From: Bacteroidaceae bacterium
GTDB lineage: Bacteria; Bacteroidota; Bacteroidia; Bacteroidales; Bacteroidaceae
Assembly (NCBI GenBank): GCA_017427185.1
Contig: JAFRTJ010000046.1
Span: forward strand, 1-60,205
Reading direction: 5' to 3'
DNA length: 60,205 nucleotides
Numbering within the stretch: position 1 is the first letter of the stretch; each line of letters begins with the position of its first letter. A program made the translations under genes and the position numbers. The notes under the pieces are model-generated. The model was not told the origin of the DNA and ran no database searches. It saw only the letters and a list, made by a program, of their open reading frames with translations. Shown in pieces: positions 1 through 8,556 of this stretch.

Positions 1-59
1 TATATAAATATATATATATTATGAATTCTTTTCGTCGTTTGTGATAACCATAAAACTAA

Positions 60-85
60 CTGTAGCACTGTAGCACTGTAGCGCT
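60..85. repeat. Octamer direct repeat GTAGCACT x3
   Basis: Three head-to-tail octamers, GTAGCACT, GTAGCACT and GTAGCGCT, preceded by ACT. Two copies of the same octamer recur at 51120-51135, and a reverse-complement copy lies at 51005-51018. The iteron-like arrangement next to TA-rich DNA is suggestive, but no replication gene is nearby. Confidence 0.7.
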
Positions 86-252
86 CACGTCTTTCTTTTT
101 GGTGTTGAAGGGATGGTTAAGTGACAGAAATAGAGTAAGTTATGATTTTTGTTGAGCTCTTGGGTTCCTGTTGCAGTTTAAGCCAAGAGCCTCATATTTG
201 AGGAAAAAATGGATGGATTTTGGGTCTTTTTGGGTGATTTTTGAAGGGTTTT

Positions 253-446
253 TGCTCATTTTTTCACAATTTTAACCTCGTTGAAGCGCATTTCGTTTGA
301 AAAAAATTGATGTGATTTTCTTGTTTTTTGCCCACTTTTTCTTGATTTTTGACTTCATTGAAGTTATTCATGTTCGGAAAAAATCAAAAATTTGATTTTT
401 CACTCATTTATTCGTAACTTTGACTTCGTCGAAATTACTCCGTCTA
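253..446. repeat. Three degenerate ~73-bp tandem units
   Basis: Each unit has a T-rich run after a CTCATTTTT/CCACTTTTT/CTCATTTAT block, then a core: CCTCGTTGAAG (276-286), ACTTCATTGAAG (352-363) and ACTTCGTCGAAA (423-434). Core spacing is about 76 and 71 bp. The units are diverged and contain no conserved reading frame. Confidence 0.5.
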
Positions 447-588
447 GGAGACAGAGATGTTGAAGCGTGAGGGGGTGAAACCGTTCGGTTTTGCCCTTTA
501 ATCTTTTGTGTCACGAATCCTGTTGATAGCTTGACAGGGAAGTATCCTAATCCTTTTGATGAAGAGGAACAAGAAAAACACGGAAGAA

Positions 589-620
589 TTTGGAAAGAAG
601 ACAAGATTGACGTAATTTTG
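589..620 (+). promoter_or_regulatory. Bacteroidetes-type promoter of the GH2 operon
   Basis: TTTG at 589-592, a 20-bp spacer, and TAATTTTG at 613-620 match the Bacteroidetes -33/-7 consensus. The transcription start should fall near 624-627, which makes the in-frame ATG at 625 unlikely and supports the ATG at 640, which follows a purine-rich GAGAGAAAA. Confidence 0.7.
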
Positions 621-639
621 TCCTATGAACGAGAGAAAA

Positions 640-3024
640 ATGAAACGTACACTAATTGCGTTCTTCCTGCTGATGCTGAGCTCTTTTGTGGCAGCGAGTC
701 CAGTAAAAACCATCAGTTTGAACGGTAGTGACTGGAAGTTGTCCTATTGGGAACAGCCGCAAAGACCTGTTACCTCACCCAACGGGCTCAAAAGTGTGAA
801 TACGAAGACTATTTCAGCGACGGTACCTGGCAATGTGGAGTTGGATTTGCTGGCTGCGGGCTTGATAGAGGATCCTATGGTGGGATGCAATACAGACAAG
901 CTTCGCTCTTGGGAAGGTCGTCAGTGGTGCTACACAAAAGATTTCACGGCTCCTGCGCTTGAGAAAGGTCAAATCTGCGAACTCTTCTTTGGAGGTATCG
1001 ATTGCTTGGCTGATATCTGGATTGACGATAGGCATGTGGGTTCGACAGAGAATATGCTTATCGAGCATGTTTTTGATGTGACATCCTATCTGAAAGCAGG
1101 TAAGAGACATACTTTGCGCGTCATCCTTCGCTCTGCTTTGCTCGAGGGAGAGAATCACTTGTTGGGTACTCTCAGTATAGGCAATTTCCCAGCAGAGGAA
1201 TCGATTTACATCCGCAAGGCTCCTCATATGTTTGGCTGGGACATCCTTCCGCGGTTGGTAAGTGCAGGTTTGTGGCGTGATGTGGAACTGCGTGTGCAGA
1301 ATCCTGCCCGATTGCGCGACGTGAACTATATGGTTGCCCGCTTGAATGGGAAGGATGCTACCCTCTATTTGGACATCCAGGTAAAACTGCCTTCTCCCCT
1401 ATATAGTCATGCTTTTGCTAAGGTGACGATGAGACGAAACGGCAAGGTTGCTTTCCAAGGTGACTATCGCATTTACACACCCGCTTTCCGCTACACGTTC
1501 GGCATGAAGGACTGTGATTTATGGTGGCCTCATGGTTATGGTGAGGCAGCACTCTATGATGCTCATATCGACCTGACGGATGAGAATGGGAACATCTTGG
1601 ATACAGATGATCGCAGGATAGGAATCCGCACGGTCCGTCTGGAACGAAATGACATCATCTTGCCTGACCAGCCTGGCAAGTTCCGTTTCTATGTGAACGA
1701 GGTTCCCATCTTTGTGCGTGGTACCAATTGGGTGCCGCTGGATGCCTTGCACAGCAGAGACAAGAGTCTGGTAAAGGATGCCGTTGATATGGCGGTTGAC
1801 CTCAATTGCAATATGTTGCGGTGTTGGGGAGGAAATGTCTATGAGGACCATATGTTCTATGATCTCTGCGATGAGAATGGATTGATGATATGGCAGGATT
1901 TCACGATGGGCTGCACCATGTATCCCCAACGTGATGACTTTGCCAAAGCATTGGAAACAGAAGTCATCTCTGTGGTTACCAAGTTGCGTAATCATCCTTG
2001 CATTGTCCTTTGGGCAGGGAACAACGAGGACGATAGTGCCAGTCACTGGAGTTTGGCTCCATTTGACATTAATCCCAATCTGGATCGTGTGAGTCGTGAA
2101 GTCATTCCCCGTGTTATCTATGAGTTCGATGTTACTCGACCTTATCTGCCCAGTTCACCTTACTATTCTCAAGTTGTTTATGAGCATGGGAGCGGAGAAC
2201 ATCTTCTTCCTGAGGTTCATCTGTGGGGACCTCGTGGCTATTATAAGGATGCCTATTATGCTAAGGCAGGGAATGTTTTCGTGAGCGAGATTGGTTATCA
2301 TGGATGTCCAAACATGGAAAGTCTGAAGAAAATGATGACACCTGATTGTGTCTATCCTTGGACGCATGATTTCCAATGGAATGAGGAGTGGCTCACCAAG
2401 TCTGTGCGACGCTTTCCTGAACTGGGCCAGACCAATGACAGGAACAATCTGATGCTGAACCAGATAAGTATCGTGTTTGGAGAGATTCCCAGGAAGTTGG
2501 AAGACTTCATTCAGGCCTCTCAAAGTGTCCAGGCAGAAGCCATGAAATTCTTTGTGGAGTTGTGGCGTGGTCATAAGTTCGACGGAAGGAATGGCATCAT
2601 TTGGTGGAACCTGCGCGACGGGTGGCCCTTGATTTCTGATGCTGTTACGGACTACTGGAACTCCAAGAAAAAGGCTTATTACTATATCCGCAATGTGCAG
2701 AAGGACGTGTGCTGTATGATATGTGATGCAGAGAATGGATATGAACTGATTGCTGTCAATGATACGCCTGTTGGGCAGAACGGTGAAGTGAAGGTGACAG
2801 ACGTTGAGAGTGGACGTGTCATCTATGAGAATCACTTCATGGTACCCGAAAACGGTCGAACTGTCTTGACCTTTTTGGCAGAGGAAAGAGGGCAGGGAAT
2901 GTATTGTATAGATTATAAGGTAGGAGTGGAGGCCTTCAAGAATCACTATCTTTATGGCAAGCCTCCCTATAAATTAGAGAACTATCTGCGATGGGTTAAT
3001 TCGATAGGCTTCATGGAAGATTAA
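640..3024 (+). CDS. Glycoside hydrolase family 2, beta-mannosidase-like
   Basis: Secreted or periplasmic exo-glycosidase of 794 aa, starting with a signal peptide (MKRTLIAFFLLMLSSFVAAS). It has the GH2 order: sugar-binding jelly roll, Ig-like domain, then a TIM barrel with LRCWGGNVYED. The acid/base is probably Glu463 in WAGNNEDD and the nucleophile Glu550 in VSEIGYHG. The GNNE form of the acid/base loop is typical of beta-mannosidases rather than beta-galactosidases. First gene of a run with a ROK kinase, a sugar-phosphate isomerase and a HAD phosphatase. An ATG at 625 is in frame, but it sits on the predicted transcription start, so 640 is preferred. Mannoside specificity is inferred. Confidence 0.85.
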   Translation: MKRTLIAFFLLMLSSFVAASPVKTISLNGSDWKLSYWEQPQRPVTSPNGLKSVNTKTISATVPGNVELDLLAAGLIEDPMVGCNTDKLRSWEGRQWCYTKDFTAPALEKGQICELFFGGIDCLADIWIDDRHVGSTENMLIEHVFDVTSYLKAGKRHTLRVILRSALLEGENHLLGTLSIGNFPAEESIYIRKAPHMFGWDILPRLVSAGLWRDVELRVQNPARLRDVNYMVARLNGKDATLYLDIQVKLPSPLYSHAFAKVTMRRNGKVAFQGDYRIYTPAFRYTFGMKDCDLWWPHGYGEAALYDAHIDLTDENGNILDTDDRRIGIRTVRLERNDIILPDQPGKFRFYVNEVPIFVRGTNWVPLDALHSRDKSLVKDAVDMAVDLNCNMLRCWGGNVYEDHMFYDLCDENGLMIWQDFTMGCTMYPQRDDFAKALETEVISVVTKLRNHPCIVLWAGNNEDDSASHWSLAPFDINPNLDRVSREVIPRVIYEFDVTRPYLPSSPYYSQVVYEHGSGEHLLPEVHLWGPRGYYKDAYYAKAGNVFVSEIGYHGCPNMESLKKMMTPDCVYPWTHDFQWNEEWLTKSVRRFPELGQTNDRNNLMLNQISIVFGEIPRKLEDFIQASQSVQAEAMKFFVELWRGHKFDGRNGIIWWNLRDGWPLISDAVTDYWNSKKKAYYYIRNVQKDVCCMICDAENGYELIAVNDTPVGQNGEVKVTDVESGRVIYENHFMVPENGRTVLTFLAEERGQGMYCIDYKVGVEAFKNHYLYGKPPYKLENYLRWVNSIGFMED

Positions 3025-3038
3025 TAAAAGGAGATAAT

Positions 3039-4019
3039 ATGGATACGACAAAAGGTTTTACTCGTCTGCTGGGCATCGATATAGGTGGTACCAAATGTGC
3101 TATCATATATGGCATCGAGCAAAAGGGAAATCTGCAGGTGGAGGACAAAATTCGATTTGAGACTACAAAGGTAGATGAGACTTTGCGGAACATTCTGGAC
3201 AATTTGACTATCATGATGACTCGTCATGGACTTACTTTGGAGAACACATCTGCTATCGGAATCAGTTGTGGTGGGCCTCTTGACAGCAAGAGAGGCGTGG
3301 TGATGTCGCCTCCCAATCTGCCTGGATGGGACAACATCCCAATTGTCGAGATGGTAGAGAATCATACTGGTATACGCGCTGGTTTGCAAAACGATGCCAA
3401 CGCATGTGCTTTGGCAGAATGGAAGTTTGGAGCAGGTCAAGGAACTCGAAACATGGTGTTCATGACTTTTGGAACAGGTCTTGGCGCAGGCATTATCATC
3501 AATGGTGAGTTATATTCAGGCACCAACGATAATGCAGGTGAATTAGGTCATATCCGTCTGGCTGCAGATGGTCCTGTCGGCTATGGTAAGCGAGGTTCTT
3601 TCGAAGGTTTCTGTAGTGGAGGAGGTATTGCTCAGTTGGCCCGCCACAAAGTCACTGAGGCATATCGGCAAGGAAAAAGTGTTTCTTGGTGCGCAGAAAA
3701 AGACACCTCAAGTGTGACAGCTCAGATGGTGGCAGAAGCTGCCCAACAAGGTGATCCGCTTGCAAAAGAGATATTCCGCATTTCTTCTGATTATCTGGGT
3801 ATGGGACTCTCTATTGTGGTGGATATCTTGAATCCTGAGATGATAGTAATAGGCAGTATCTATGCTCGCAACGAGAAGATGATGCGTCCTGTGATGCAGG
3901 CCGTTATGGATCGTGAAGCTTTATCAGGAGCAAATCGTGTCTGTCGCGTAGTTCCCGCAGCATTGGGTGAGCAGATAGGCGACTTTGCATCGCTTTCTAT
4001 TGCAGCTAATTTGAAATAG
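3039..4019 (+). CDS. ROK family sugar kinase
   Basis: Cytoplasmic hexose kinase-type protein of 326 aa. The N-terminal phosphate loop LLGIDIGGTKCA, the FGTGLGAGIIING glycine-rich segment and GELGHIRL define the ROK fold. The usual zinc motif CxCGxxGCxE is replaced by GYGKRGSFEGFCSG, with a single cysteine, so zinc binding of the classical type is absent. It starts 14 bases after the GH2 stop with an AAGGAG-like ribosome site, and the next gene follows after 4 bases, so the three are surely cotranscribed. A role in phosphorylating the sugar released by the upstream glycosidase is inferred; glucokinase, mannokinase or N-acetylhexosamine kinase activity cannot be separated from sequence alone. 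Confidence 0.85.
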   Translation: MDTTKGFTRLLGIDIGGTKCAIIYGIEQKGNLQVEDKIRFETTKVDETLRNILDNLTIMMTRHGLTLENTSAIGISCGGPLDSKRGVVMSPPNLPGWDNIPIVEMVENHTGIRAGLQNDANACALAEWKFGAGQGTRNMVFMTFGTGLGAGIIINGELYSGTNDNAGELGHIRLAADGPVGYGKRGSFEGFCSGGGIAQLARHKVTEAYRQGKSVSWCAEKDTSSVTAQMVAEAAQQGDPLAKEIFRISSDYLGMGLSIVVDILNPEMIVIGSIYARNEKMMRPVMQAVMDREALSGANRVCRVVPAALGEQIGDFASLSIAANLK

Positions 4020-4023
4020 AGTT

Positions 4024-4605
4024 ATGGACATAAGGGAAACAATCATAAAATCATTGGATGAGGCACGTCGGACACTTGAAGAGTTCATGTCATCTCCATC
4101 TGCCTTAGATCAAATAGAGAAGGCTGCCCAAATTTGTGTTGAAGCTCTTAGAAACGACAACAAGATTATCAGTTGCGGCAACGGAGGTTCCCTTTGTGAT
4201 GCAACTCATTTTGCAGAGGAACTGACAGGTCGCTATCGCGATAGCCGTTGCCCTTTACCAGCCATTGCTATCAATGACCCAGCTTACATGACTTGTGTAG
4301 GTAACGATTTCGGTTTTCAAAATGTTTTCTCTCGTTATGTGGAGGGTGTAGGATCAAAAGGTGATGTCCTTTTAGCCATCAGTACGAGTGGTAATTCACA
4401 GAATATATTGGATGCTGTGGCAAAGGCTCAAAAGAAAGGCATGAAGGTAATCTCTCTAACTTCACTTGGTGAGAGCAAATTGTCCCCATTGAGTGACGTG
4501 GCTATTTGTACGCCTAGGACAGCCCATTCCGATCGTATCCAGGAGATTCACATTAAAGTGATACATATTCTGATTCAGTGTATCGAGGAAATGCTTCCTC
4601 TTTAG
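4024..4605 (+). CDS. SIS-domain sugar-phosphate isomerase, GmhA-type
   Basis: Single SIS domain of 193 aa, the length of GmhA (sedoheptulose-7-phosphate isomerase). Visible GmhA motifs are SCGNGGSLCDATHFAEEL, the LTGRYR segment, and the phosphate-binding STSGNSQNILDA. GmhA makes D-glycero-D-manno-heptose 7-phosphate for LPS cores and S-layer glycans. Here it is four bases from a ROK kinase and close to a HAD phosphatase, not to the HldE/GmhB heptose genes, so it could instead act on a hexosamine or hexose phosphate. No gene symbol is given for that reason. Confidence 0.75.
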   Translation: MDIRETIIKSLDEARRTLEEFMSSPSALDQIEKAAQICVEALRNDNKIISCGNGGSLCDATHFAEELTGRYRDSRCPLPAIAINDPAYMTCVGNDFGFQNVFSRYVEGVGSKGDVLLAISTSGNSQNILDAVAKAQKKGMKVISLTSLGESKLSPLSDVAICTPRTAHSDRIQEIHIKVIHILIQCIEEMLPL

Positions 4606-4666
4606 GGTTTTTGATCGTTTTTAAGAAAACAGGAGAAAAGAGATATGATGTGTCAAAGGCGATTAT

Positions 4667-5320
4667 ATGATTAATACGATAATATTTGATTTGGGTGGCG
4701 TACTGCTTAATCTTGACTTGCAACGTAGTATGGAGAGTTTTGGTGCATTAGGACTGGATGCTAAGTCTTGGTTTACCAATGAGAGTATGGAAAATTCGGC
4801 AGGAGGAGCTTTATGTGAAGGCATTGTGGCCAGTAAGATAACAGATTTGTATCAAACGGGAAAGATTACTACGGAAGAGTTTCTGAGTGAAGTGTTGAAA
4901 GGATGCAGGAAAGGAACGACAACGAAGGAAGTGGCTGCAGCATGGAACGCAATGCTGTTGGATATTCCGATGAAGAAATTAGATGTCTTAAAGCGCCTCC
5001 GCAGGACAGGATACAAAGTATATATGTTGTCAAACACGAATGAGGAGCATTGGCGCTATTTGGAGGAGATTGTCTTTCCTGAACCGGTGTTGAACTATTT
5101 TGATGGTGTATACTTGTCGCAGGTTTTGGGGATGGCTAAGCCAGACCGACGTGTTTTTGAGCGTGTGCTGAAAGATATTGGATCCGAAGCTGAGGAATGC
5201 CTGTTTATAGATGATACAATGGCGAATTGCAAGGCTGCCGCTTGTTTGGGCCTTCACACCTTTAAGATGGAACCTAACGCGATGTGGGATGAAGAAACAA
5301 TAAGGATGCACCTCGACTGA
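4667..5320 (+). CDS. HAD superfamily phosphatase (subfamily IA, YihX-like)
   Basis: Haloacid-dehalogenase fold hydrolase of 217 aa. Motif I is FDLGGVLLNLD at the N-terminus, motif II YMLSNT, motif III GMAKPDRRVF and motif IV LFIDDTMAN. The DLGGV form of motif I, with Gly in place of the second Asp, is shared with the YihX sugar-phosphatase group. It lies 61 bp after the isomerase on the same strand and probably ends the operon. The last codons overlap the left arm of a strong bidirectional hairpin (5300-5333). The substrate is unknown; a sugar phosphate is likely from context. Confidence 0.8.
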   Translation: MINTIIFDLGGVLLNLDLQRSMESFGALGLDAKSWFTNESMENSAGGALCEGIVASKITDLYQTGKITTEEFLSEVLKGCRKGTTTKEVAAAWNAMLLDIPMKKLDVLKRLRRTGYKVYMLSNTNEEHWRYLEEIVFPEPVLNYFDGVYLSQVLGMAKPDRRVFERVLKDIGSEAEECLFIDDTMANCKAAACLGLHTFKMEPNAMWDEETIRMHLD

Positions 5321-5333
5321 AGTGCATCCTTAT
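5300..5333. terminator. Bidirectional terminator, HAD gene / pckA
   Basis: Perfect 12-bp inverted repeat ATAAGGATGCAC/GTGCATCCTTAT with a 10-base loop. The left arm includes the end of the HAD gene. T-rich tails follow on both strands, more clearly on the minus strand (TTATTGTTTCTT). It serves two convergent genes. Confidence 0.75.
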
Positions 5334-5356
5334 TAAATATAGAGAGTTTAATTGGT

Positions 5357-6970
5357 TTAGAGCTTTGGACCTGCAGCAACCAGAGCCTTGCCAGCCTCGT
5401 TGCCCTCGTACTTCTTGAAGTTCTTGATGAAGCGAGCAGCCAAATCCTTAGCTTTCTCTTCCCACTCAGCACGGTTCTGATACGTGTCGCGAGGATCGAG
5501 AATGCCCCATGCTACACCGTCGAGCTCTGTTGGAACTTCGAAATCAAAGTAGGGGATCTTCTTGGTAGGAGCCTTCAGGATAGCACCGCCCAAGATGGCG
5601 TCGATGATACCACGTGTATCCTTGATAGAGATACGCTTGCCTGTTCCGTTCCAACCAGTGTTAACGAGGTATGCCTTAGCACCGCTCTTCTCCATCTTCT
5701 TAACCAGCTCCTCAGCGTACTTTGTGGGGTGCAACTCGAGGAATGCCTGACCGAAGCAAGCAGAGAATGTGGGAGTGGGCTCTGTGATACCACGCTCTGT
5801 ACCAGCCAACTTAGCTGTGAAACCAGACAGGAAGTAGTACTTTGTCTGTTCGGGAGTCAGGATAGATACAGGGGGCAGTACACCGAATGCATCAGCTGAC
5901 AGGAAGATAACGTTCTTGGCGTCTGGACCTGCACTCTTGCCGTTTACTTTCTTGGCAATCTTCTCGATGTGCTCGATAGGATAAGAAACACGAGTGTTCT
6001 CAGTTACGCTCTTGTCAGCGAAGTCAATCTTGCCATTTTCGTCAACAGTAACATTCTCCAGCAGAGCATTGCGGCGGATTGCGTTGTAGATGTCGGGCTC
6101 GCTCTCCTTGTCGAGGTTGATAACCTTAGCGTAGCAGCCACCTTCGAGGTTGAATACACCCTCATCGTCCCATCCATGCTCATCGTCGCCAATCAGCAGA
6201 CGCTTAGGATCGGTAGAAAGAGTGGTCTTACCTGTACCAGAGAGACCGAAGAAGATAGCGGTGTTCTTACCTTCCATATCGGTGTTGGCAGAGCAATGCA
6301 TAGAAGCGATACCCTGCAGAGGCAGATAGTAGTTCTGCATAGAGAACATACCCTTCTTCATCTCACCACCATACCAGGTGTTGATGATACATTGCTCGCG
6401 GCTTGTTGTGTTGAAGGCGACACAAGTCTCTGAGTTCAGACCCAGCTCCTTGTAGTTCTCAACCTTTGCCTTAGAAGCGTTGTAGATAACGAAGTTGGGC
6501 TCAAAATTCTCCAGTTCCTCAGCAGTTGGCTGAATGAACATGTTCTTGATGAAGTGAGCCTGCCATGCAACCTCCACGATGAAGCGAACAGCCAGGTGGG
6601 TTGCCTCATTGGCACCGCAGAAAGCATCAACTACATACAGATTCTTATTGCAGAGCTCTTTGATAGCGATGTCCTTAACCTTTGCCCAAACCTCCTCACT
6701 CATGGGGTGGTTGTCGTTCTTATACTCCTCAGAAGTCCACCATACCTTGTCCTCGCTCTGAGCATCCTTTACGATGTATTTGTCTTTAGGTGAACGGCCA
6801 GTAAAGATACCAGTCATTACGTTTACAGCATTGAGCTCGGTGTTTACGCCCTTGTCGAAACCCTCGAGACCAGCCTTTGTCTCCTCTTCGAAGAGGTACT
6901 CATACGATGGATTGTGAGCTATCACGGTAGAACCTGTGATGCCATACTGAGTCAAATCTAATTTTGCCAT
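5357..6970 (-). CDS. pckA: Phosphoenolpyruvate carboxykinase (ATP)
   Basis: 537 aa, full length for ATP-type PEPCK, a cytosolic enzyme interconverting oxaloacetate and PEP. In many rumen and gut Bacteroidetes it runs in the CO2-fixing direction toward succinate. Visible are the kinase-1 loop [14 protein letters not shown] (about residues 243-256), the metal-binding [22 protein letters not shown] region, [15 protein letters not shown], and the substrate-binding [10 protein letters not shown]. Monocistronic, with its own promoter (7045-7052) and a convergent terminator downstream. Confidence 0.97.
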   Translation of the reverse strand: MAKLDLTQYGITGSTVIAHNPSYEYLFEEETKAGLEGFDKGVNTELNAVNVMTGIFTGRSPKDKYIVKDAQSEDKVWWTSEEYKNDNHPMSEEVWAKVKDIAIKELCNKNLYVVDAFCGANEATHLAVRFIVEVAWQAHFIKNMFIQPTAEELENFEPNFVIYNASKAKVENYKELGLNSETCVAFNTTSREQCIINTWYGGEMKKGMFSMQNYYLPLQGIASMHCSANTDMEGKNTAIFFGLSGTGKTTLSTDPKRLLIGDDEHGWDDEGVFNLEGGCYAKVINLDKESEPDIYNAIRRNALLENVTVDENGKIDFADKSVTENTRVSYPIEHIEKIAKKVNGKSAGPDAKNVIFLSADAFGVLPPVSILTPEQTKYYFLSGFTAKLAGTERGITEPTPTFSACFGQAFLELHPTKYAEELVKKMEKSGAKAYLVNTGWNGTGKRISIKDTRGIIDAILGGAILKAPTKKIPYFDFEVPTELDGVAWGILDPRDTYQNRAEWEEKAKDLAARFIKNFKKYEGNEAGKALVAAGPKL

Positions 6971-7044
6971 TGTTTTTAATTTGTTATTATAATAAATAAT
7001 TATCCTTCGAACCTGTAAAAAGAAGTCTTTTATGTTGAACTGTG

Positions 7045-7052
7045 CAAAGGTA
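7045..7052 (-). promoter_or_regulatory. -7 box of the pckA promoter
   Basis: TACCTTTG on the minus strand, about 75 bp before the pckA ATG, a perfect TAnnTTTG box. No well-spaced -33 element is evident; a TTTG lies 25 bp upstream. It implies a leader of about 70 nt. Confidence 0.6.
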
Positions 7053-7170
7053 GTGCTTTCTTTTGAACTGAAAAAGTCAAAAAAAGTTTTTTTTCAGAGT
7101 AAAATAATTGAATTTAAGAAATTTAGCATTTTTGCGATGTGGACTTGTCAATTAGACAAACATTTCTTCA

Positions 7171-7178
7171 TATATTTG
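7171..7178 (+). promoter_or_regulatory. -7 box of the upp promoter
   Basis: TATATTTG, a perfect TAnnTTTG box 38 bp before the upp start. TTG at 7145-7147 lies 23 bp upstream, slightly wide for a -33 element. Confidence 0.55.
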
Positions 7179-7215
7179 TGTCATATTTATATATGACTAT
7201 TTAAAACACATAGAA

Positions 7216-7878
7216 ATGAAAGTTATAAACATGAGCGCAAAAGACTCTGTTCTCAACCAATTCCTGGCAGAGTTGCGTGATGTGAATATCCAGAAGGATC
7301 GTATGCGCTTTCGCCGCAATTTGGAAAGGATAGGCGAGTTGCAGGCTTATGAGATAAGCAAAACACTGTCGTATTCAGAAAAGTCTGTACAGACACCTTT
7401 GGGACTTGCTCAAGTGAATATTCCTGATGATAATATTGTGATTGGGACCGTCTTCCGCGCTGGCCTTCCTCAGCATCAAGGTTTCCTCAATGTGTTTGAC
7501 AAGGCAGGTGCTGCTTTCGTAAGTGCATATCGCTGCTATAAGGACAAAGAATGTCGTCAAGTGGATGTTCATATCGAATACATAGCATCTCCTGATTTGA
7601 CAGGATGCACTTTCATGCTTGTAGACCCAATGTTGGCTACGGGTGAGAGTCTGGAATTGGCTTGGAATGCTTTCTTGTTGAAAGGGAAACCTGCAAAACT
7701 ACACATTGCTTGTGTCATAGCCAGCCCTCAAGGAATAGAACATTTAAATAAGGTATTTAGTGATGTTCCCAATGTTACGCTTTGGTGTGCTGTGATTGAC
7801 CAGGCCTTGAATGAACGTTCCTACATCCTGCCTGGTTTGGGTGATGCAGGTGATCTTTCTTTCGGAGGTAAGATTTAG
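7216..7878 (+). CDS. upp: Uracil phosphoribosyltransferase
   Basis: 220 aa cytosolic salvage enzyme converting uracil and PRPP to UMP. The PRPP-binding loop CTFMLVDPMLATGES lies near residues 135-150, the FRAGLPQHQG segment near residue 80, and the uracil-binding YILPGLGDAGD at the C-terminus. The start MKVINMSAKDSVLNQF matches the Bacteroidetes form of the family. Single gene; a strong hairpin 70 bp after the stop separates it from the convergent BlaI gene. Confidence 0.93.
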   Translation: MKVINMSAKDSVLNQFLAELRDVNIQKDRMRFRRNLERIGELQAYEISKTLSYSEKSVQTPLGLAQVNIPDDNIVIGTVFRAGLPQHQGFLNVFDKAGAAFVSAYRCYKDKECRQVDVHIEYIASPDLTGCTFMLVDPMLATGESLELAWNAFLLKGKPAKLHIACVIASPQGIEHLNKVFSDVPNVTLWCAVIDQALNERSYILPGLGDAGDLSFGGKI

Positions 7879-7947
7879 CTCCCTTTTTAAGGCCCATAAG
7901 GGCGTTCTAGAAGGAGAATAAAGGATGGTCTCCCGAAAGGTTTAAAC

Positions 7948-7988
7948 AACTGGTGGCAAAATTCCTTGTGAGAACTTTGCCACCAGTT
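7948..7988. terminator. Bidirectional terminator, upp / blaI-like
   Basis: Perfect 13-bp inverted repeat AACTGGTGGCAAA/TTTGCCACCAGTT with a 15-base loop, between convergent genes. TTCTTAT follows on the plus strand and TTTAAACC on the minus strand. Confidence 0.75.
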
Positions 7989-8007
7989 TCTTATACAAAT
8001 AAGGTTG

Positions 8008-8385
8008 TTAGCTTAATGCCTCAATGATTTCCTTCTTTTGTTCAGGAGCCAGTTCGTTGTTTGCTGCCACAAACTTGATAAAAGCAACGGGATCATCGTC
8101 GAAGTATTCCTTGCGATACTTCTCCATCATGATGGTGCAATACGTTTCTTTAGAAACCTTGGCAGTATAGTACAGCATGGAGGTCTCTTTTTCCTTCTTT
8201 GCTTTTACGTAGCCTTTGTTAACTAGAATTTTCAAGAAAGTGGCAAGTGTAGTGTAAGCAGGTTTGTCGCTCTCGGGGAATTGTGAGAGAATCTGGTTTG
8301 TGAAGCCACCCTTGGGAAGATTCCATAGGTAAAGCATTACTTGGTGCTCAGACTTTGTGAGCAAATTAATGTTCTTTTTAGTCAT
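8008..8385 (-). CDS. BlaI/MecI/CopY-family transcriptional repressor
   Basis: 125 aa winged-helix regulator. The N-terminal half carries the penicillinase-repressor helix-turn-helix (LTKSEHQVMLYLWNLPKG, then YTTLATFLKILVNKGYVKAKK), and the C-terminal half is the short dimerisation helix region. In most genomes the BlaR1/M56 sensor peptidase follows; here none is present on either side, so the gene is an orphan. A dyad CTTGTT-TAT-AACAAG overlaps its own -33 region, suggesting autoregulation. The targets are unknown. Confidence 0.85.
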   Translation of the reverse strand: MTKKNINLLTKSEHQVMLYLWNLPKGGFTNQILSQFPESDKPAYTTLATFLKILVNKGYVKAKKEKETSMLYYTAKVSKETYCTIMMEKYRKEYFDDDPVAFIKFVAANNELAPEQKKEIIEALS

Positions 8386-8437
8386 CAGATTTTGTAATGT
8401 AATTAAAATAATTAGTGTTATATCGAAAATTTGATAA

Positions 8438-8469
8438 CAAAATTATATTTTTTTCTTGTTTATAACAAG
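8438..8469 (-). promoter_or_regulatory. Promoter and candidate operator of the BlaI-like gene
   Basis: On the minus strand TAATTTTG (8438-8445) is a perfect -7 box, with CTTG (8466-8469) 20 bp upstream as the -33 element. The -33 element is one arm of a perfect dyad CTTGTT-TAT-AACAAG at 8455-8469, a good place for repressor binding. The operator role is inferred. Confidence 0.5.
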
Positions 8470-8556
8470 ATTCATTTCCCTCTTTCAGTAAGAAGGAGTG
8501 TGATATTAACACAAATTAACCGCAGATGATGTTTTTTATTGGTCTATAGGTTTCAA

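Larger units (their letters stand above)
1..588. other. Gene-free AT-rich region with repeats
   Basis: No convincing gene. The first 25 bases are alternating TA, followed by GTAGCACT-type octamer repeats (60-85) and three degenerate units of about 73 bp (about 253-446). Short open frames here have no recognisable protein character. The layout (TA-rich stretch next to GTAGCACT repeats) is echoed at 51005-51136, so this is probably the right half of a dispersed element cut by the window edge. Confidence 0.6.
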
